A stretch of DNA of 64,000 nucleotides from Reichenbachiella agariperforans (lineage in GTDB: Bacteria > Bacteroidota > Bacteroidia > Cytophagales > Cyclobacteriaceae), in the NCBI RefSeq assembly GCF_900142205.1, contig NZ_FRAA01000002.1:246282-310281 (forward strand). Reading direction: 5' to 3'. Below the pieces are notes generated by a model. It saw only the letters and a program-made list of their open reading frames with translations, ran no database searches and had not been told where the DNA came from. The first letter of the stretch is position 1. The number at the start of each line of letters is the position of its first letter. The translations under genes were made by a program, and so were the position numbers. Shown piece after piece: positions 45,065-55,204 of this stretch.

Positions 45065-47068
45065 TCAAACCGAAGCGATACCGCTTCGGTTTTTTTCGTT
45101 TAAGCTTTGTTTGTTCCCTTTTGAGTGGGCAAGTCTCATATGAAATGTCGTACCAACACCCAACTGTGATTCGATAGTAATCGTACCCCCTAGTTTTTCC
45201 ACGAGCGTCTTCACAATCGATAGGCCTAGACCTGTAGAGTTCTCTCCACCCGTAGGTCTAGCAGACAGCTTTTTGAATCGTTGAAACGCGTTCGTCACAT
45301 CCTCATCGGTCATGCCAGGTCCTTGATCTGTGACGCTGATTGTCACATCATCACCCGTATCTTGTAACATGACCAATACTCGTTTCGAAGGGTTAGAAAA
45401 TTTAATGGCATTGGACAACAAATTATCCATAATACGTGTCAAACTCTCTTTGTCTGTCACTAGGTAGATTTCATCCGTACTAGCATGCATCTCAAAAGAG
45501 ATGTTCTTCTGCTCTGCATAAGCCGCATGAATCTCTATCTCTTCTGCCATCCAACTGTTCAAATGCAGCTGCTCAAAACTAACCTCTGCTACATTTTCCA
45601 TGCGCGTGAGATTCACTATATCGTTGATCAGAGATTCTCCCCCTTCTATCACCTGTAGTGACTTATCATGAAGCTCATGTTGCTCCGGATTTAAAGACCC
45701 GGACATCTTCACAAGGCTATTGAGTGCTTTCAGATTGTTAAGTGGGGTACGAAGATCATGTGCAACCACTGCAGTCAAATTATTCAGTTCATTATAAGAC
45801 TCGGTGAGTTGTGCGTTTTGCTGCGCAATGAGCAAATTGCTCTTCTTCAATTGAGCTGATTTCTGCGCAAGTTCAATATTGAGCTTTTTTTCTTTCTGGC
45901 CTTTTTTCCAGAAGAAAAACATCATCAACATTAAAGCAATCATCAAAATTGCCCCAGATACGATCACTATTTTTTGCTTTTTGTTCTCCAGTTCACTTAA
46001 TGCCAAATCATGATCTCTTCTGTTCATCGCATAGGCGACTTCTAGTTCATCTATAGTAGCCTGCTTAGATTCGGAGAGGATCTGATCATTGAGTTCGTCG
46101 TACTGATGATGATAGGAAAGGGCTTTTTCAAAGTCTCCCAATTGAACATACAGTGAGCTAAACTGACCATAAACATTTCGAGTATCAATCTTACTTTCTA
46201 AGACACGAGATAAGTCGAGGCTCTTCTCCAAGTAAAACAATGCGCTATCGTAGAGCCCCATTTTTTGATAAATCTTATTGAAATGATTGTAGGCAGATAC
46301 CAGATACACCGTATAGTTCATGCGCTCAAAATAGGCCATTGCCGCTTGCATACTCTGTTTAGACGCATCCAGCTCATACATTTCTTCCTGCAAAATCGCT
46401 AGGTTACCATAAGCCAAAGCGACTCCTCTTTCGTACTCCGCTTGTTTAAAATAACCAATAGCTTTATGAATATGTGGCACAGCCTTTTCGAAATAATTCA
46501 TCTGCGCTACGGTATCGTTTTTCACCTCTATGCTATTCCAGCCTATATTGATATATAAAGAAGCCTTATCATTGTGTGCATTACCCATTAGGCGATGATC
46601 TCCTAACCGCTTGGCAATAGCGTACTCTTTACTGTAATAGCTTTCTGCATTCTCAAAACTACCTCGCTGCACATGTACATGCCCGAGGTTTTGATAGATT
46701 TTGAATAAAGATTGCTGATCGTCCTTCTTCTCGTAGTACCGGAGCGCCTTCAACATAAAAATTTCAGCCGAATCTAAAATCCCTTTATCTAGATAAATCA
46801 CTCCTAATAGGTCATACGCATCATACAACCCGTCATCAAAAGAAATACGTTTCGCCAAAGCAATAGATTGATAAACTCTCGGCAATGCCTCATACTTGTC
46901 CCCATATGACAGCTCGTGTACCAATTCATTGAGTAGGCGCACTTTACTACTATCCTCTTTGGCAGTGGACAGTGATTTTTTAATCCCCTCAACGCGCAGT
47001 GACTGAGAGTAACTGTAAGAAGATAACAACAGGAGGAAGGATAATAAAACAAGTATGTATCTCTTCAT
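45065..47068 (-). CDS. TPR-containing sensor histidine kinase
   Basis: 667 residues from the ATG at 47068 (the frame runs 8 codons further upstream): signal peptide (about 1-21), tandem TPR repeats in the periplasm (about 30-350), a coiled-coil, one membrane helix (about 365-388), the histidine-kinase core with the H-box HDLRTPLNNLKAL, and HATPase motifs (N-box NLLSNAIKFSN, G1 DQGPGMTDED, G2 GLGLSIV). Orphan in the window, with no response regulator next to it. The extreme C-terminus is encoded in the terminator hairpin of gpmI and is probably an added tail. Confidence 0.9.
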   Translation of the reverse strand: MKRYILVLLSFLLLLSSYSYSQSLRVEGIKKSLSTAKEDSSKVRLLNELVHELSYGDKYEALPRVYQSIALAKRISFDDGLYDAYDLLGVIYLDKGILDSAEIFMLKALRYYEKKDDQQSLFKIYQNLGHVHVQRGSFENAESYYSKEYAIAKRLGDHRLMGNAHNDKASLYINIGWNSIEVKNDTVAQMNYFEKAVPHIHKAIGYFKQAEYERGVALAYGNLAILQEEMYELDASKQSMQAAMAYFERMNYTVYLVSAYNHFNKIYQKMGLYDSALFYLEKSLDLSRVLESKIDTRNVYGQFSSLYVQLGDFEKALSYHHQYDELNDQILSESKQATIDELEVAYAMNRRDHDLALSELENKKQKIVIVSGAILMIALMLMMFFFWKKGQKEKKLNIELAQKSAQLKKSNLLIAQQNAQLTESYNELNNLTAVVAHDLRTPLNNLKALNSLVKMSGSLNPEQHELHDKSLQVIEGGESLINDIVNLTRMENVAEVSFEQLHLNSWMAEEIEIHAAYAEQKNISFEMHASTDEIYLVTDKESLTRIMDNLLSNAIKFSNPSKRVLVMLQDTGDDVTISVTDQGPGMTDEDVTNAFQRFKKLSARPTGGENSTGLGLSIVKTLVEKLGGTITIESQLGVGTTFHMRLAHSKGNKQSLNEKNRSGIASV
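45068..45099 (+). terminator. intrinsic terminator of gpmI, overlapping the 3' end of the convergent kinase gene
   Basis: AACCGAAGCG, loop ATAC, CGCTTCGGTT, then seven T: a 10-bp stem 30 bp after the gpmI stop. The minus-strand histidine-kinase gene stops at 45065, so its last codons (NRSGIASV) are encoded inside this hairpin. Confidence 0.9.
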
Positions 47069-47216
47069 ATCGAAAAGATACATATTTTTCAAAACTGAAG
47101 CATATCAAAATAAATGGTTTTCTATTCAATATAGAATTTTGACCCACGTTCCCGTCACGGTCTCAGTAATCACCACTTTTCTTCACCTCCTCGATAGCGA
47201 AAAGGCGTTAGATCAA

Positions 47217-48623
47217 TCACACCTCAATTAATTTCCATTTACCTTTTCTGAACCAGTAAATGCATGCCAAAGCATGTAGCGCAAAGGCCACTGCAACAGA
47301 AGAAATTGCTCCTTTGAATCCAAGTTCGAACACAAAAGCAAGTACATAAGCCAGTGGAATCTGAACCAGCCAAAAGAATATGATGTTCATAATCGTCGGT
47401 GTCTTCGTGTCTCCCGCACCATTGAAGCCCTGACTGATCACCATGCCATAGGCAAAGGTGATATATCCCACACAGATGATCCGCAAAGCGGTAGCTCCAT
47501 ATTCTGTCGCAACCAAATCATCGGTAAAAATCATCACAAAATCTGGCGCCATGATGAAAAACAAAATAGAGACCGCAAAAAGGAAAGCAGTATTAAGGTG
47601 CGCTGTGAACCAAACAGACTTCTCTGCCCGATCAGGCTTGTTCGCGCCTAAGTTCTGCCCTACTAGAGTCGCAGCAGCATTGGCCATCCCCCAAGAGGGC
47701 AAAATCGTAAAGACGATAATACGAAACGCTATCGTATAACCAGCCAAAGCAGCAGAGCCAAACTCCGAAATAATCCTCACTAAAAATAACCAGCTGGCCG
47801 ACTCGATCAGAAACTGCCCCATGCCTCCAAGCCCTATATTGAAAATCCGTTTGATGGTTTTCCATCGCAGGTTAATGTTTTCTAACCCTAGTTTGATAAT
47901 ACGGCTACCTGACAGTAGCCCAAAGACTTGATAAAACACACCCATCGAACGACCAATAGTCGTCGCAATAGCTGCTCCTTCCACACCATAAGCTGGGATA
48001 GGTCCCCATCCAAATATGAACAAAGGATCTAGCACGATATTCAGCCCATTAGCTATCCATAGCGAACGCATCGCCATGGATGCGTCACCTGCTCCACGAT
48101 AGATGGCGTTAATCAGGAACAACAGCATGATGCAAAGATTCCCCCCCAGCATGACACGCGTATACCCGAACCCCTTGGAGACAAGCGCTTCAGACCCGCC
48201 CATCAACCTTAGTATATCCTCGGCATAGATGATCCCAAAAAAGGAAATGACCACCGAAAAAATGGCTGCAATCAAAATCGCTTGAAATGCGGCATCCCCT
48301 GCTCGTTTATAATCTTTCTCTCCTACACGACGAGAAACTACTGCAGTAGCAGCCATACTTAGTCCGATAGCAATAGCGTATACCATCATCATCACAGACT
48401 CAGTGAGCCCCACAGTCGCTACAGCATCTACGCTGACTTTTCCGACAAAGTAGACATCCACCACAGCGAATAGGGCCTCCATCACCATCTCCAACACCAT
48501 CGGTACGGACAGTAAAAAAATAGCCTTATTAATACTACCAGTGGTAAACTCCGTTTCCTCTCCACGCAGTGCGAGCAGAAAATATTTATATATTTTATTG
48601 ATTTTATTAAATAGAGATGTCAT
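47217..48623 (-). CDS. MATE-family efflux transporter
   Basis: Sodium- or proton-driven exporter of drugs or metabolites. 468 residues with 12 membrane helices in two homologous halves; MATE features include SVPMVLEMVMEALFAVVDVYFVGK, ISQGFNGAGDTKTPT and GQNLGANKPDRAEK. It begins after an N-terminal amphipathic extension (about 1-30) with a basic character. The upstream gap carries the palindrome at 48662. No partner gene. Confidence 0.92.
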   Translation of the reverse strand: MTSLFNKINKIYKYFLLALRGEETEFTTGSINKAIFLLSVPMVLEMVMEALFAVVDVYFVGKVSVDAVATVGLTESVMMMVYAIAIGLSMAATAVVSRRVGEKDYKRAGDAAFQAILIAAIFSVVISFFGIIYAEDILRLMGGSEALVSKGFGYTRVMLGGNLCIMLLFLINAIYRGAGDASMAMRSLWIANGLNIVLDPLFIFGWGPIPAYGVEGAAIATTIGRSMGVFYQVFGLLSGSRIIKLGLENINLRWKTIKRIFNIGLGGMGQFLIESASWLFLVRIISEFGSAALAGYTIAFRIIVFTILPSWGMANAAATLVGQNLGANKPDRAEKSVWFTAHLNTAFLFAVSILFFIMAPDFVMIFTDDLVATEYGATALRIICVGYITFAYGMVISQGFNGAGDTKTPTIMNIIFFWLVQIPLAYVLAFVFELGFKGAISSVAVAFALHALACIYWFRKGKWKLIEV

Positions 48624-48661
48624 CAGAATATGGTTATAAGTAAATAAAAGAAGCTGATCTG

Positions 48662-48678
48662 GCGTCTAGGTTAGACGC
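48662..48678. repeat. 17-bp palindrome GCGTCTA-GGT-TAGACGC
   Basis: Perfect 7-bp arms, 39 bp upstream of the MATE gene start (minus strand), in the gap shared with the gene at 48822. It has the look of an operator for one or both genes. No long T run is next to it, so it is not a terminator. Confidence 0.5.
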
Positions 48679-48821
48679 ACATGAGGGCGGGGCAATTCTT
48701 TCTTACTATTAACATGACAATACTATTTTTTTTGGTGATGCAAGGTACGTAGTTTTTAAATCTTGATACACATGTATCCATATAAAAAACTTTCCAACTA
48801 TACGGCTTTCTATCGGGTCTT

Positions 48822-49253
48822 ATGAATATGAAGAAAAAAACCACCCTAATCATAGGCACACTCGTCGCTATCCTGCTAGTGGCGCTACTGCTACAGCGCT
48901 GTAAGTCCTCCGATACTGAAAAATATATCTACTTGGGCGAAACATTCTCTATCTCTGACGGAGAAACACTGACCATTCGTGATACAGACGTTCCTATCTA
49001 CTTCGAATCAGTCCTAGAAAACTCACTATGCCCTGAAGATGTGGTTTGCATTCGCTGGGGGAGCTTCACGATGCGTGGCTACCTAAATCACAAGCCTTTC
49101 GAGCTTTCAGTAGGTGACTCTGACAAACCCGATGTGGCAAAAATAGATTCCTATCAGATCAAGCTCACACAAATACTGTATCCCGTTAAACATAATGATC
49201 CTATAAATGATCAACATCCCACACACATAGAAATGATTATAGATAGACCATGA
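48822..49253 (+). CDS. hypothetical membrane-anchored protein
   Basis: 143 residues with one N-terminal helix (about 7-24) preceded by Lys residues, then a periplasmic domain of beta strands with two cysteines (SLCPEDVVCIRWG, a possible disulfide). The anchor is followed by CKSSD, but the residue before Cys is Arg, so it is not a standard lipobox. No family recognised. The ATG at 48828 (MKKKTT) is a possible alternative start. Confidence 0.6.
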   Translation: MNMKKKTTLIIGTLVAILLVALLLQRCKSSDTEKYIYLGETFSISDGETLTIRDTDVPIYFESVLENSLCPEDVVCIRWGSFTMRGYLNHKPFELSVGDSDKPDVAKIDSYQIKLTQILYPVKHNDPINDQHPTHIEMIIDRP

Positions 49254-49312
49254 CTGGTAGTTTGACCATCGAGAGAACTGTAAAACATCCTCTCGATAGC
49301 ACAAGTCTATTT

Positions 49313-51355
49313 TTATTTGAGCCCACTTCGCTCCAATAAAGCATCCACCGTAGGCTCTTGCCCTCTGAATCTCTTGTACAGCTCCATCGGATGCTCACTA
49401 CCGCCTCGCGAAAGAATGTTCTCTTTGAAGGAGGTGGCAACTTCTTTGTTGAAGATCCCTTTTTCCTTGAAGACAGAAAAAGCATCTGCATCGAGCACCT
49501 CTGCCCACTTGTAGCTGTAGTAGCCTGCGGCATAGCCCCCTTGGAATATGTGACTAAACTGCGTGCTCATGCACGCTCCTTCAATCGCACCAAACAACTC
49601 CGTCTGCGCCATAGCTTTTTGCTCAAATGCTCTCACGTCATCTACCTGAATCTCATCCGCTTTGAGCGAATGCCAAGCCATATCCATGAGTCCAAAACTC
49701 AACTGACGCATGGTCTGGTAGCCCTCATTGAAGTTAGACGAATCCTTAATCTTCTGGATATAATCCTCTGGGATCGGTTCTCCTGTCTCATAGTGCTTTG
49801 CAAATAAATCAAGACACTCCTTCTCCTGTAGCCAGTTTTCCAAAATCTGTGAGGGTAGTTCCACAAAATCCCAGTAGACACTCGTGCCACTCAGTGACGA
49901 ATACTTGCTATCGGCGAGCATACCATGTAGCGCATGACCAAACTCGTGAAAAAGCGTTTCGACTTCATTGTATGTCAATAGTGATGGCTTATCGCCTGTC
50001 GCTGGTGTGAAATTGCACACAATAGACACGATAGGTCGATGATCTATTCCGTCTTTGTATTGACTCTTGTAAGAAGTCATCCATGCACCACCTCTTTTCC
50101 CCTCACGAGGAAAATAATCTTCGAAGAATACTGACACGTGTTCTCCTTTTTCATTCAATACCTCGTAGGCCTTGACATCTGGATGATACACCGGTATCTC
50201 AGGGTTATGTTTGAATGTCAACCCATACAACTTGTTGGCTACATCGAAGATGCCTTTTACTGCATTGTCCAGTTTAAAATAAGGACGAAGCATTTCGTCA
50301 TTGATCTGAAATTTTTCATTTTTAAGCTTCTGCGAGTAATATGACCAGTCCCATCGCTCCAGCTCACCTTCGAACCCTTGACCTTTAGCAAAAGCCTTCA
50401 CAGCCTCTACTTCCGCTTTGGCCTTTGGGGTAGCTTTGGTCAGTAGATCGTTCAAGAATGCCTCGACCTTGTCAGCAGACTCAGCCATGCGCTCTTCCAG
50501 TACATAGTCCGAATAGCTCTCATAGCCTAGCAGTGCTACTTTCTCTTGACGCAGCGCGACTATTTTCTTTACATTCTCTTGATTGTCAAACTTGTCGCCC
50601 TTGAATGCCTTGGACATATAGGCTCGGAACATTTTTTCTCGGAGCGCACGATTGTCTGCATACTCCATGAAAGGCACAAAGCTCGGTGCCTGTAGTGTAA
50701 ACATCCATTTACCTTTATGCCCTTTGGCCTCTGCGGTCGCAGCAGCTCCTTCTTTGATCCCTTCTGGCAATCCTGCCAGATCCTTTTCATCCTCGATAAT
50801 CATCTCGTAGGCATTCGTCTCTGCCAACACGTTTTCCCCAAATTTGAGTTGAAGTTGAGCCAGCTCTTTTGATATCTCAGCGTATTTCTTTTTATCCTCA
50901 TCACTCAGGTTAGCACCACTTCGGATAAAGCCCTTGTAGGTTTTCTCTAGCAACATGCTATCTTCTGCATCAAGGAGCGATTGATCGGTAGCAGTATACA
51001 CAGTTTTCACACGGTCAAACAAAATCGCATTTTGCATAATCGCATTGCTGAAATCTGTCAAGATTGGAGACAGGTCAGAAGCCAATGCTTGCATTTCCTC
51101 AGAAGTCTCCGCAGAATTAAGATTAAAAAACACCTCTGCTACCTGCGAGAGCTGCTTGCCACTGCGATCTAACGCCACTATGGTGTTGTCATAAGTCGGC
51201 GCATCTACAGACGCAGCGATTTTATCAATCTCTAACAGTGATGATTCTATGAGCTTTTCGATCGCGGGCTTGTAATGTTCTAGTCGGATGGACGAAAACG
51301 GAGCTACTTCAAATGGGCTATCAAATGGCAATAACAAGGGATTATTCTCTAACAT
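49313..51355 (-). CDS. M3-family metallopeptidase (oligopeptidase A / Dcp-like)
   Basis: Zinc peptidase that cuts short peptides. 680 residues with the M3 zinc motif HEFGHALH (about H470-H474) and the third-ligand region FVELPSQILENW. No signal peptide, so probably cytoplasmic. Length and motif context fit the peptidyl-dipeptidase Dcp/PrlC group. The precise specificity is not read. Single gene. Confidence 0.92.
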   Translation of the reverse strand: MLENNPLLLPFDSPFEVAPFSSIRLEHYKPAIEKLIESSLLEIDKIAASVDAPTYDNTIVALDRSGKQLSQVAEVFFNLNSAETSEEMQALASDLSPILTDFSNAIMQNAILFDRVKTVYTATDQSLLDAEDSMLLEKTYKGFIRSGANLSDEDKKKYAEISKELAQLQLKFGENVLAETNAYEMIIEDEKDLAGLPEGIKEGAAATAEAKGHKGKWMFTLQAPSFVPFMEYADNRALREKMFRAYMSKAFKGDKFDNQENVKKIVALRQEKVALLGYESYSDYVLEERMAESADKVEAFLNDLLTKATPKAKAEVEAVKAFAKGQGFEGELERWDWSYYSQKLKNEKFQINDEMLRPYFKLDNAVKGIFDVANKLYGLTFKHNPEIPVYHPDVKAYEVLNEKGEHVSVFFEDYFPREGKRGGAWMTSYKSQYKDGIDHRPIVSIVCNFTPATGDKPSLLTYNEVETLFHEFGHALHGMLADSKYSSLSGTSVYWDFVELPSQILENWLQEKECLDLFAKHYETGEPIPEDYIQKIKDSSNFNEGYQTMRQLSFGLMDMAWHSLKADEIQVDDVRAFEQKAMAQTELFGAIEGACMSTQFSHIFQGGYAAGYYSYKWAEVLDADAFSVFKEKGIFNKEVATSFKENILSRGGSEHPMELYKRFRGQEPTVDALLERSGLK

Positions 51356-51460
51356 ATCTATCTATTTATTCAGATTCACTTACTGGTATGAGACGCAATT
51401 TTGCTCAGAACGATTTCAATTAACAAATTATTTACAACCCGAGGTTGCATACCAACTGGT

Positions 51461-51492
51461 TTTTGACAAATTTTAACTAGAACATAAATTTA
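51461..51492 (+). promoter_or_regulatory. candidate promoter of the small barrel-protein gene
   Basis: TTTTG (51461-51465), a 19-bp spacer, then TAAATTTA (51485-51492), one base off the -7 consensus. The -7 box ends 6 bp before the ATG at 51499, so the mRNA would have almost no leader. Confidence 0.5.
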
Positions 51493-51498
51493 ATACAC

Positions 51499-52005
51499 AT
51501 GAAAAAATTATTATTCCTAGTAGTGATCCTATTCGCTGCAAACACGATGTATGCACAGCAAGGCAGTATGTACGTCGGGGGCGGCATCATGTTTTACAAT
51601 GATGACTGGAAAGTAGCTCCTGAGGCCGGTTATTGGTTATCGGATGAGCTACAGCTCGGTGCTGTACTGTCTTTTTCTGGTACTGATAATTCTAACACAA
51701 TCGCTCCACATGTTTACCTCAGAAAATGGTGGTCAGTTGGCGAAAAATTTGGTCTATACATTGGTGCGAATGGTCGATTGGTCAATAGTCATGTTGATGC
51801 ACTAGATGGTGGAGGAAGTGACACCTCAGACACCTATTTTGATGCTTTCTTAGATGCTGGCTTTGCTTTGAGCGTTGCACCGAGATGGGGCATGGTGGGT
51901 CGAGTAGCCACTGTAGGCCTGATTCAAGAAGATTTCAAATTTGAGCTAGAGATGTCCCCTCAATCCATGTTCAACGTCGGTATATACTACACCTTCAAAG
52001 AGTAA
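51499..52005 (+). CDS. small outer-membrane beta-barrel protein
   Basis: 168 residues: signal peptide (about 1-20, ending MYAQ) and eight or so alternating strands (SMYVGGGIMFYND, VAPEAGYWLS, LQLGAVLSFSG, MFNVGIYYTF) ending in a Phe-rich strand, like the OmpX/OmpA-type barrel of Bacteroidota. Function unknown. A hairpin terminator follows. Confidence 0.75.
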   Translation: MKKLLFLVVILFAANTMYAQQGSMYVGGGIMFYNDDWKVAPEAGYWLSDELQLGAVLSFSGTDNSNTIAPHVYLRKWWSVGEKFGLYIGANGRLVNSHVDALDGGGSDTSDTYFDAFLDAGFALSVAPRWGMVGRVATVGLIQEDFKFELEMSPQSMFNVGIYYTFKE

Positions 52006-52014
52006 CAAAACCAA

Positions 52015-52056
52015 CCTAACACTTCTGCTCGTAGAGGTGTTAGGCATTCTTTTTTG
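52015..52056 (+). terminator. intrinsic terminator, overlapping the end of queG
   Basis: CCTAACACTTCT, loop of six, AGAGGTGTTAGG: a 12-bp stem with one G-T pair, followed by six T at 52050-52055. The queG stop (minus strand, 52040) lies inside it. Confidence 0.8.
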
Positions 52057-52975
52057 CGAAAGAAATATTTCGCTTCAGTCCTTCTAGCTTAGTCCGCTTC
52101 ACCGCCGACCCTTTGAATACCTCCCGAAACATCTCCTCGGTGATCTCCTCCCAATCAGACGTTGACATTCCCTCCAGTTTATCGTGAGGTACAAAAGCCT
52201 CCTCCTGATGCTTTTTTGAGAAACGATTCCAAGGACATACGTCCTGACAGATATCACAGCCGAACACCCAATTTTCCATCTTGCCCCGAAACTCCTCAGG
52301 AATCTGATCTCTCAGCTCTATGGTGAGGTAAGAAATACAGCGACTCCCATCCACCACATAAGGCTCAGGTATCGCATCAGTCGGACAAGCATCCATGCAC
52401 TTGGAGCAGGTACCACAGTAGTCCTTGACTGGCCCATCATAGTCTAGATCCACATCGAGGATGATTTCTGCCAAGAAGAAAAAAGAGCCACTCTGCTTAT
52501 TAAGCAACAGGGAGTTTTTACCTACCCAGCCTTGCCCCGCTTTAGCAGCCCAGGCACGCTCATGGACAGGTGCAGAATCCACGAAGACACGTGCATTTAC
52601 ATCCCCTACGTGCTCGATGATCTCGTTGAGAATAGTCTTCAATTTAGGCTTGATGATGTAATGGTAATCTTTGCCATAGGCGTACTTGGCAATCTTGTAA
52701 TTGTCCTCCTCTGCCAAGTTCTTCTCAGGGTAGTAATTATACAGCAGAGAGATCACCGATTTGGCACCATCGACAAGTTTTCTTGGATCAAGACGCTTGT
52801 CAAAATGATTGGCCATGTAGGCCATCTCCCCATGCATGCCTTGGTTAAGCCACTTTTCTAACTTGGGCGCTTCCTCCTCCAAGAATTCCGCTTTTGCGAT
52901 CCCACAAGACAAAAAGCCTTCTTCGGTCGCTTTTTGTTTGATGAAATATGTGAGCTTAGTCTGATCCAAAATCAA
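52040..52975 (-). CDS. queG: epoxyqueuosine reductase
   Basis: Last step of queuosine tRNA modification: reduces epoxyqueuosine with a cobalamin cofactor and two 4Fe-4S clusters. 311 residues, with the cluster motifs [16 protein letters not shown] and [10 protein letters not shown] and the catalytic-region motif [16 protein letters not shown]. Shares a 4-bp overlap with ruvB upstream, so the two are co-translated. Confidence 0.95.
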   Translation of the reverse strand: MILDQTKLTYFIKQKATEEGFLSCGIAKAEFLEEEAPKLEKWLNQGMHGEMAYMANHFDKRLDPRKLVDGAKSVISLLYNYYPEKNLAEEDNYKIAKYAYGKDYHYIIKPKLKTILNEIIEHVGDVNARVFVDSAPVHERAWAAKAGQGWVGKNSLLLNKQSGSFFFLAEIILDVDLDYDGPVKDYCGTCSKCMDACPTDAIPEPYVVDGSRCISYLTIELRDQIPEEFRGKMENWVFGCDICQDVCPWNRFSKKHQEEAFVPHDKLEGMSTSDWEEITEEMFREVFKGSAVKRTKLEGLKRNISFAKKNA

Positions 52976-54000
52976 TCAAACAAAGTTCCTGTACGAGATG
53001 GAGGTACGATATTCAAATGCTTATAGGCCAGCTCCGTACACTCTCGTCCACGACTGGTTCGTTTGATATAGCCTTCTTTGATCAAAAACGGCTCGTAAAC
53101 CTCCTCTATCGTATCGGCCTCCTCGCTACATGCCGTGGCGATCGTGGACAGTCCCACAGGCCCGCCTTTGAATTTTTCAATGATCGTGGATAGAATACGG
53201 TTGTCCATTTCGTCCAAGCCATTGGCATCCACATCCAATGCCTCCAGTGTCATATCCGTGATGGGTTTGGTGATCGTGCCATTTCCCTTGATCTGAGCAA
53301 AATCCCTCGTGCGACGCAGTAGGTTGTTGGCAATACGAGGAGTCCCGCGGCTCCTTCGCGCCAGCTCTAACGCTGCATTTTCTTCTATCGGCGTATTCAG
53401 TATAGCAGATGAACGTTTGACAATCCCAGACAGCAACTCCGCATCATAGTACTCCAGTCGGGCATTGATACCAAACCGGGCACGGAGCGGAGAGGTCAAT
53501 AACCCCGATCGAGTAGTCGCGCCTATGAGCGTAAATGGGTTCAAGCCGATCTGTACAGAGCGTGCATTTGGGCCTGAATCCAACATGATATCGATCCGAT
53601 AATCCTCCATCGCAGAGTAGAGGTACTCTTCCACAACAGCATTGAGCCGGTGTATTTCGTCAATGAATAAAACGTCATTTGGCTCCAGATTAGTCAATAG
53701 CCCCGCTAGGTCACCTGGTTTATCGAGTACAGGCCCTGAGGTGATTTTGATGCTAGCATCCAGTTCATTGGCGATGATATGAGATAGCGTCGTCTTTCCC
53801 AACCCTGGAGGGCCATGCAGTAGCACATGATCCAATGGCTCGGAACGTTGCTTGGCTGCCTGTACAAACACCTTGATGTTGTCCACTACCTTTTGTTGTC
53901 CTGCGAAATCATCGAATGACAAAGGCCTCAGTGCCTTTTCGAACTCAATTTCTTCAGGAACCATATCCTCACCCTCTGGATTCAAATAATCTTCTCTCAT
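52972..54000 (-). CDS. ruvB: Holliday-junction branch-migration ATPase RuvB
   Basis: Motor of RuvAB that drives branch migration in recombination repair. 342 residues, full length, with [20 protein letters not shown], Walker [10 protein letters not shown], the Walker B box [11 protein letters not shown], sensor motif GATTRSGLL, and the C-terminal winged helix with GPVGLSTIA. ruvA and ruvC are elsewhere. queG follows with a 4-bp overlap. Confidence 0.97.
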   Translation of the reverse strand: MREDYLNPEGEDMVPEEIEFEKALRPLSFDDFAGQQKVVDNIKVFVQAAKQRSEPLDHVLLHGPPGLGKTTLSHIIANELDASIKITSGPVLDKPGDLAGLLTNLEPNDVLFIDEIHRLNAVVEEYLYSAMEDYRIDIMLDSGPNARSVQIGLNPFTLIGATTRSGLLTSPLRARFGINARLEYYDAELLSGIVKRSSAILNTPIEENAALELARRSRGTPRIANNLLRRTRDFAQIKGNGTITKPITDMTLEALDVDANGLDEMDNRILSTIIEKFKGGPVGLSTIATACSEEADTIEEVYEPFLIKEGYIKRTSRGRECTELAYKHLNIVPPSRTGTLFD

Positions 54001-54179
54001 ATTAGATTCTACCTATTGATGGCTAAATTACAAGGAAAGCCCATCAATCCTATGCCAATACCCTACCGATGGTGGCAAAAATAATGATTATGACAGGAAT
54101 CATTTCCACTAGCCAAGCCATACATTTCGCTTTCTAGTCTTTCTTCGATTTCTTTGCGCTCCCATATCGACACGATCAC

Positions 54180-55199
54180 ATGCAAAAAAGAAGAATACTC
54201 CTCATCGTACTAGCCCTCGGCATCCTCATTGTTTGGAGGCAAATGCACAAGGAAGATGAGCCCAAGACCATACACATCACAGGTACGACGATGGGTGTAG
54301 TACCCTATTCGATCAAGTATATGGATCTAGCTGGGCGGGATCTCCAAAACGACATTGACTCCCTACTCGTGGACTTTAATAACTCACTATCTACCTACAT
54401 CCCCAACTCTGAAATCTCGACGTTTAACACAACAGATACCGCGACTTATTTGACGCCTTACCTATACCCGATGTTGATGACCAGCCGAGAAATCTATGAC
54501 AAAAGCAACGGCGCATTTGACCCTACCATCGGCCCATTAGTCAACGCTTGGGGTTTTGGACCAGAGAAGAAAATATCACTAGATAGCAGTCTGATCGATT
54601 CTTTGATCGTCAATATCGGCTTTGATAAGGTAACCTTCGATGCGACGAGCGCAAAAAAGAACAAAGGCGTAGTACTGGATTTCAGTGCCACAGCCAAGGG
54701 CTATGCCGTAGATGTGATCGCAGACTACATCCTCGCCAATGGCATCAAAAATTTCATGGTAGAGATCGGTGGCGAAGTAGTTTGCCGAGGGAAAAACGAA
54801 AATGGAACTTATTGGAAAATTGGAATCGAAAAACCTGAAATGACTCCAGAAGTGGGCAATCTATTTGCAACTACTTTCATAAAAAACACCGCGCTGGCGA
54901 CCTCCGGCAACTACCGCAACTACTACCAAGAAGAAGGGCGAATTATCTCGCACACGATTAGCCCATATACGGGATACTCTGTGAGGCATCATCTACTTAG
55001 CGCATCCATTTACGCTCCCAACTGCGCACTCGCAGACGGCTATGCCACAGCCTGCATGGTATTAGGCGTAGAAAAATCCATTAAGCTCTTAGAAGCGACC
55101 CCAGAGATCGATGGATTTTTGATCTTCTCTAAAGAAGACGGTAGCCTAGACACCTACATTTCGCTAGGTGTTCAACCCGTAGTAGAGATTATAAAGTAA
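54180..55199 (+). CDS. apbE: FAD:protein FMN transferase (ApbE family)
   Basis: Attaches FMN covalently to Thr residues of proteins such as NqrC, RnfG and related flavoproteins. 339 residues with an N-terminal membrane anchor (about 4-20), the ApbE motifs TTMGVVPYSI, SEISTFN, DPTIGPLVNAWGFGP, GYAVDVIADY, and the C-terminal block ISPYTGYSVRHHLL. No nqr or rnf genes in view. Confidence 0.92.
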   Translation: MQKRRILLIVLALGILIVWRQMHKEDEPKTIHITGTTMGVVPYSIKYMDLAGRDLQNDIDSLLVDFNNSLSTYIPNSEISTFNTTDTATYLTPYLYPMLMTSREIYDKSNGAFDPTIGPLVNAWGFGPEKKISLDSSLIDSLIVNIGFDKVTFDATSAKKNKGVVLDFSATAKGYAVDVIADYILANGIKNFMVEIGGEVVCRGKNENGTYWKIGIEKPEMTPEVGNLFATTFIKNTALATSGNYRNYYQEEGRIISHTISPYTGYSVRHHLLSASIYAPNCALADGYATACMVLGVEKSIKLLEATPEIDGFLIFSKEDGSLDTYISLGVQPVVEIIK

Positions 55200-55204
55200 T
55201 AAAC

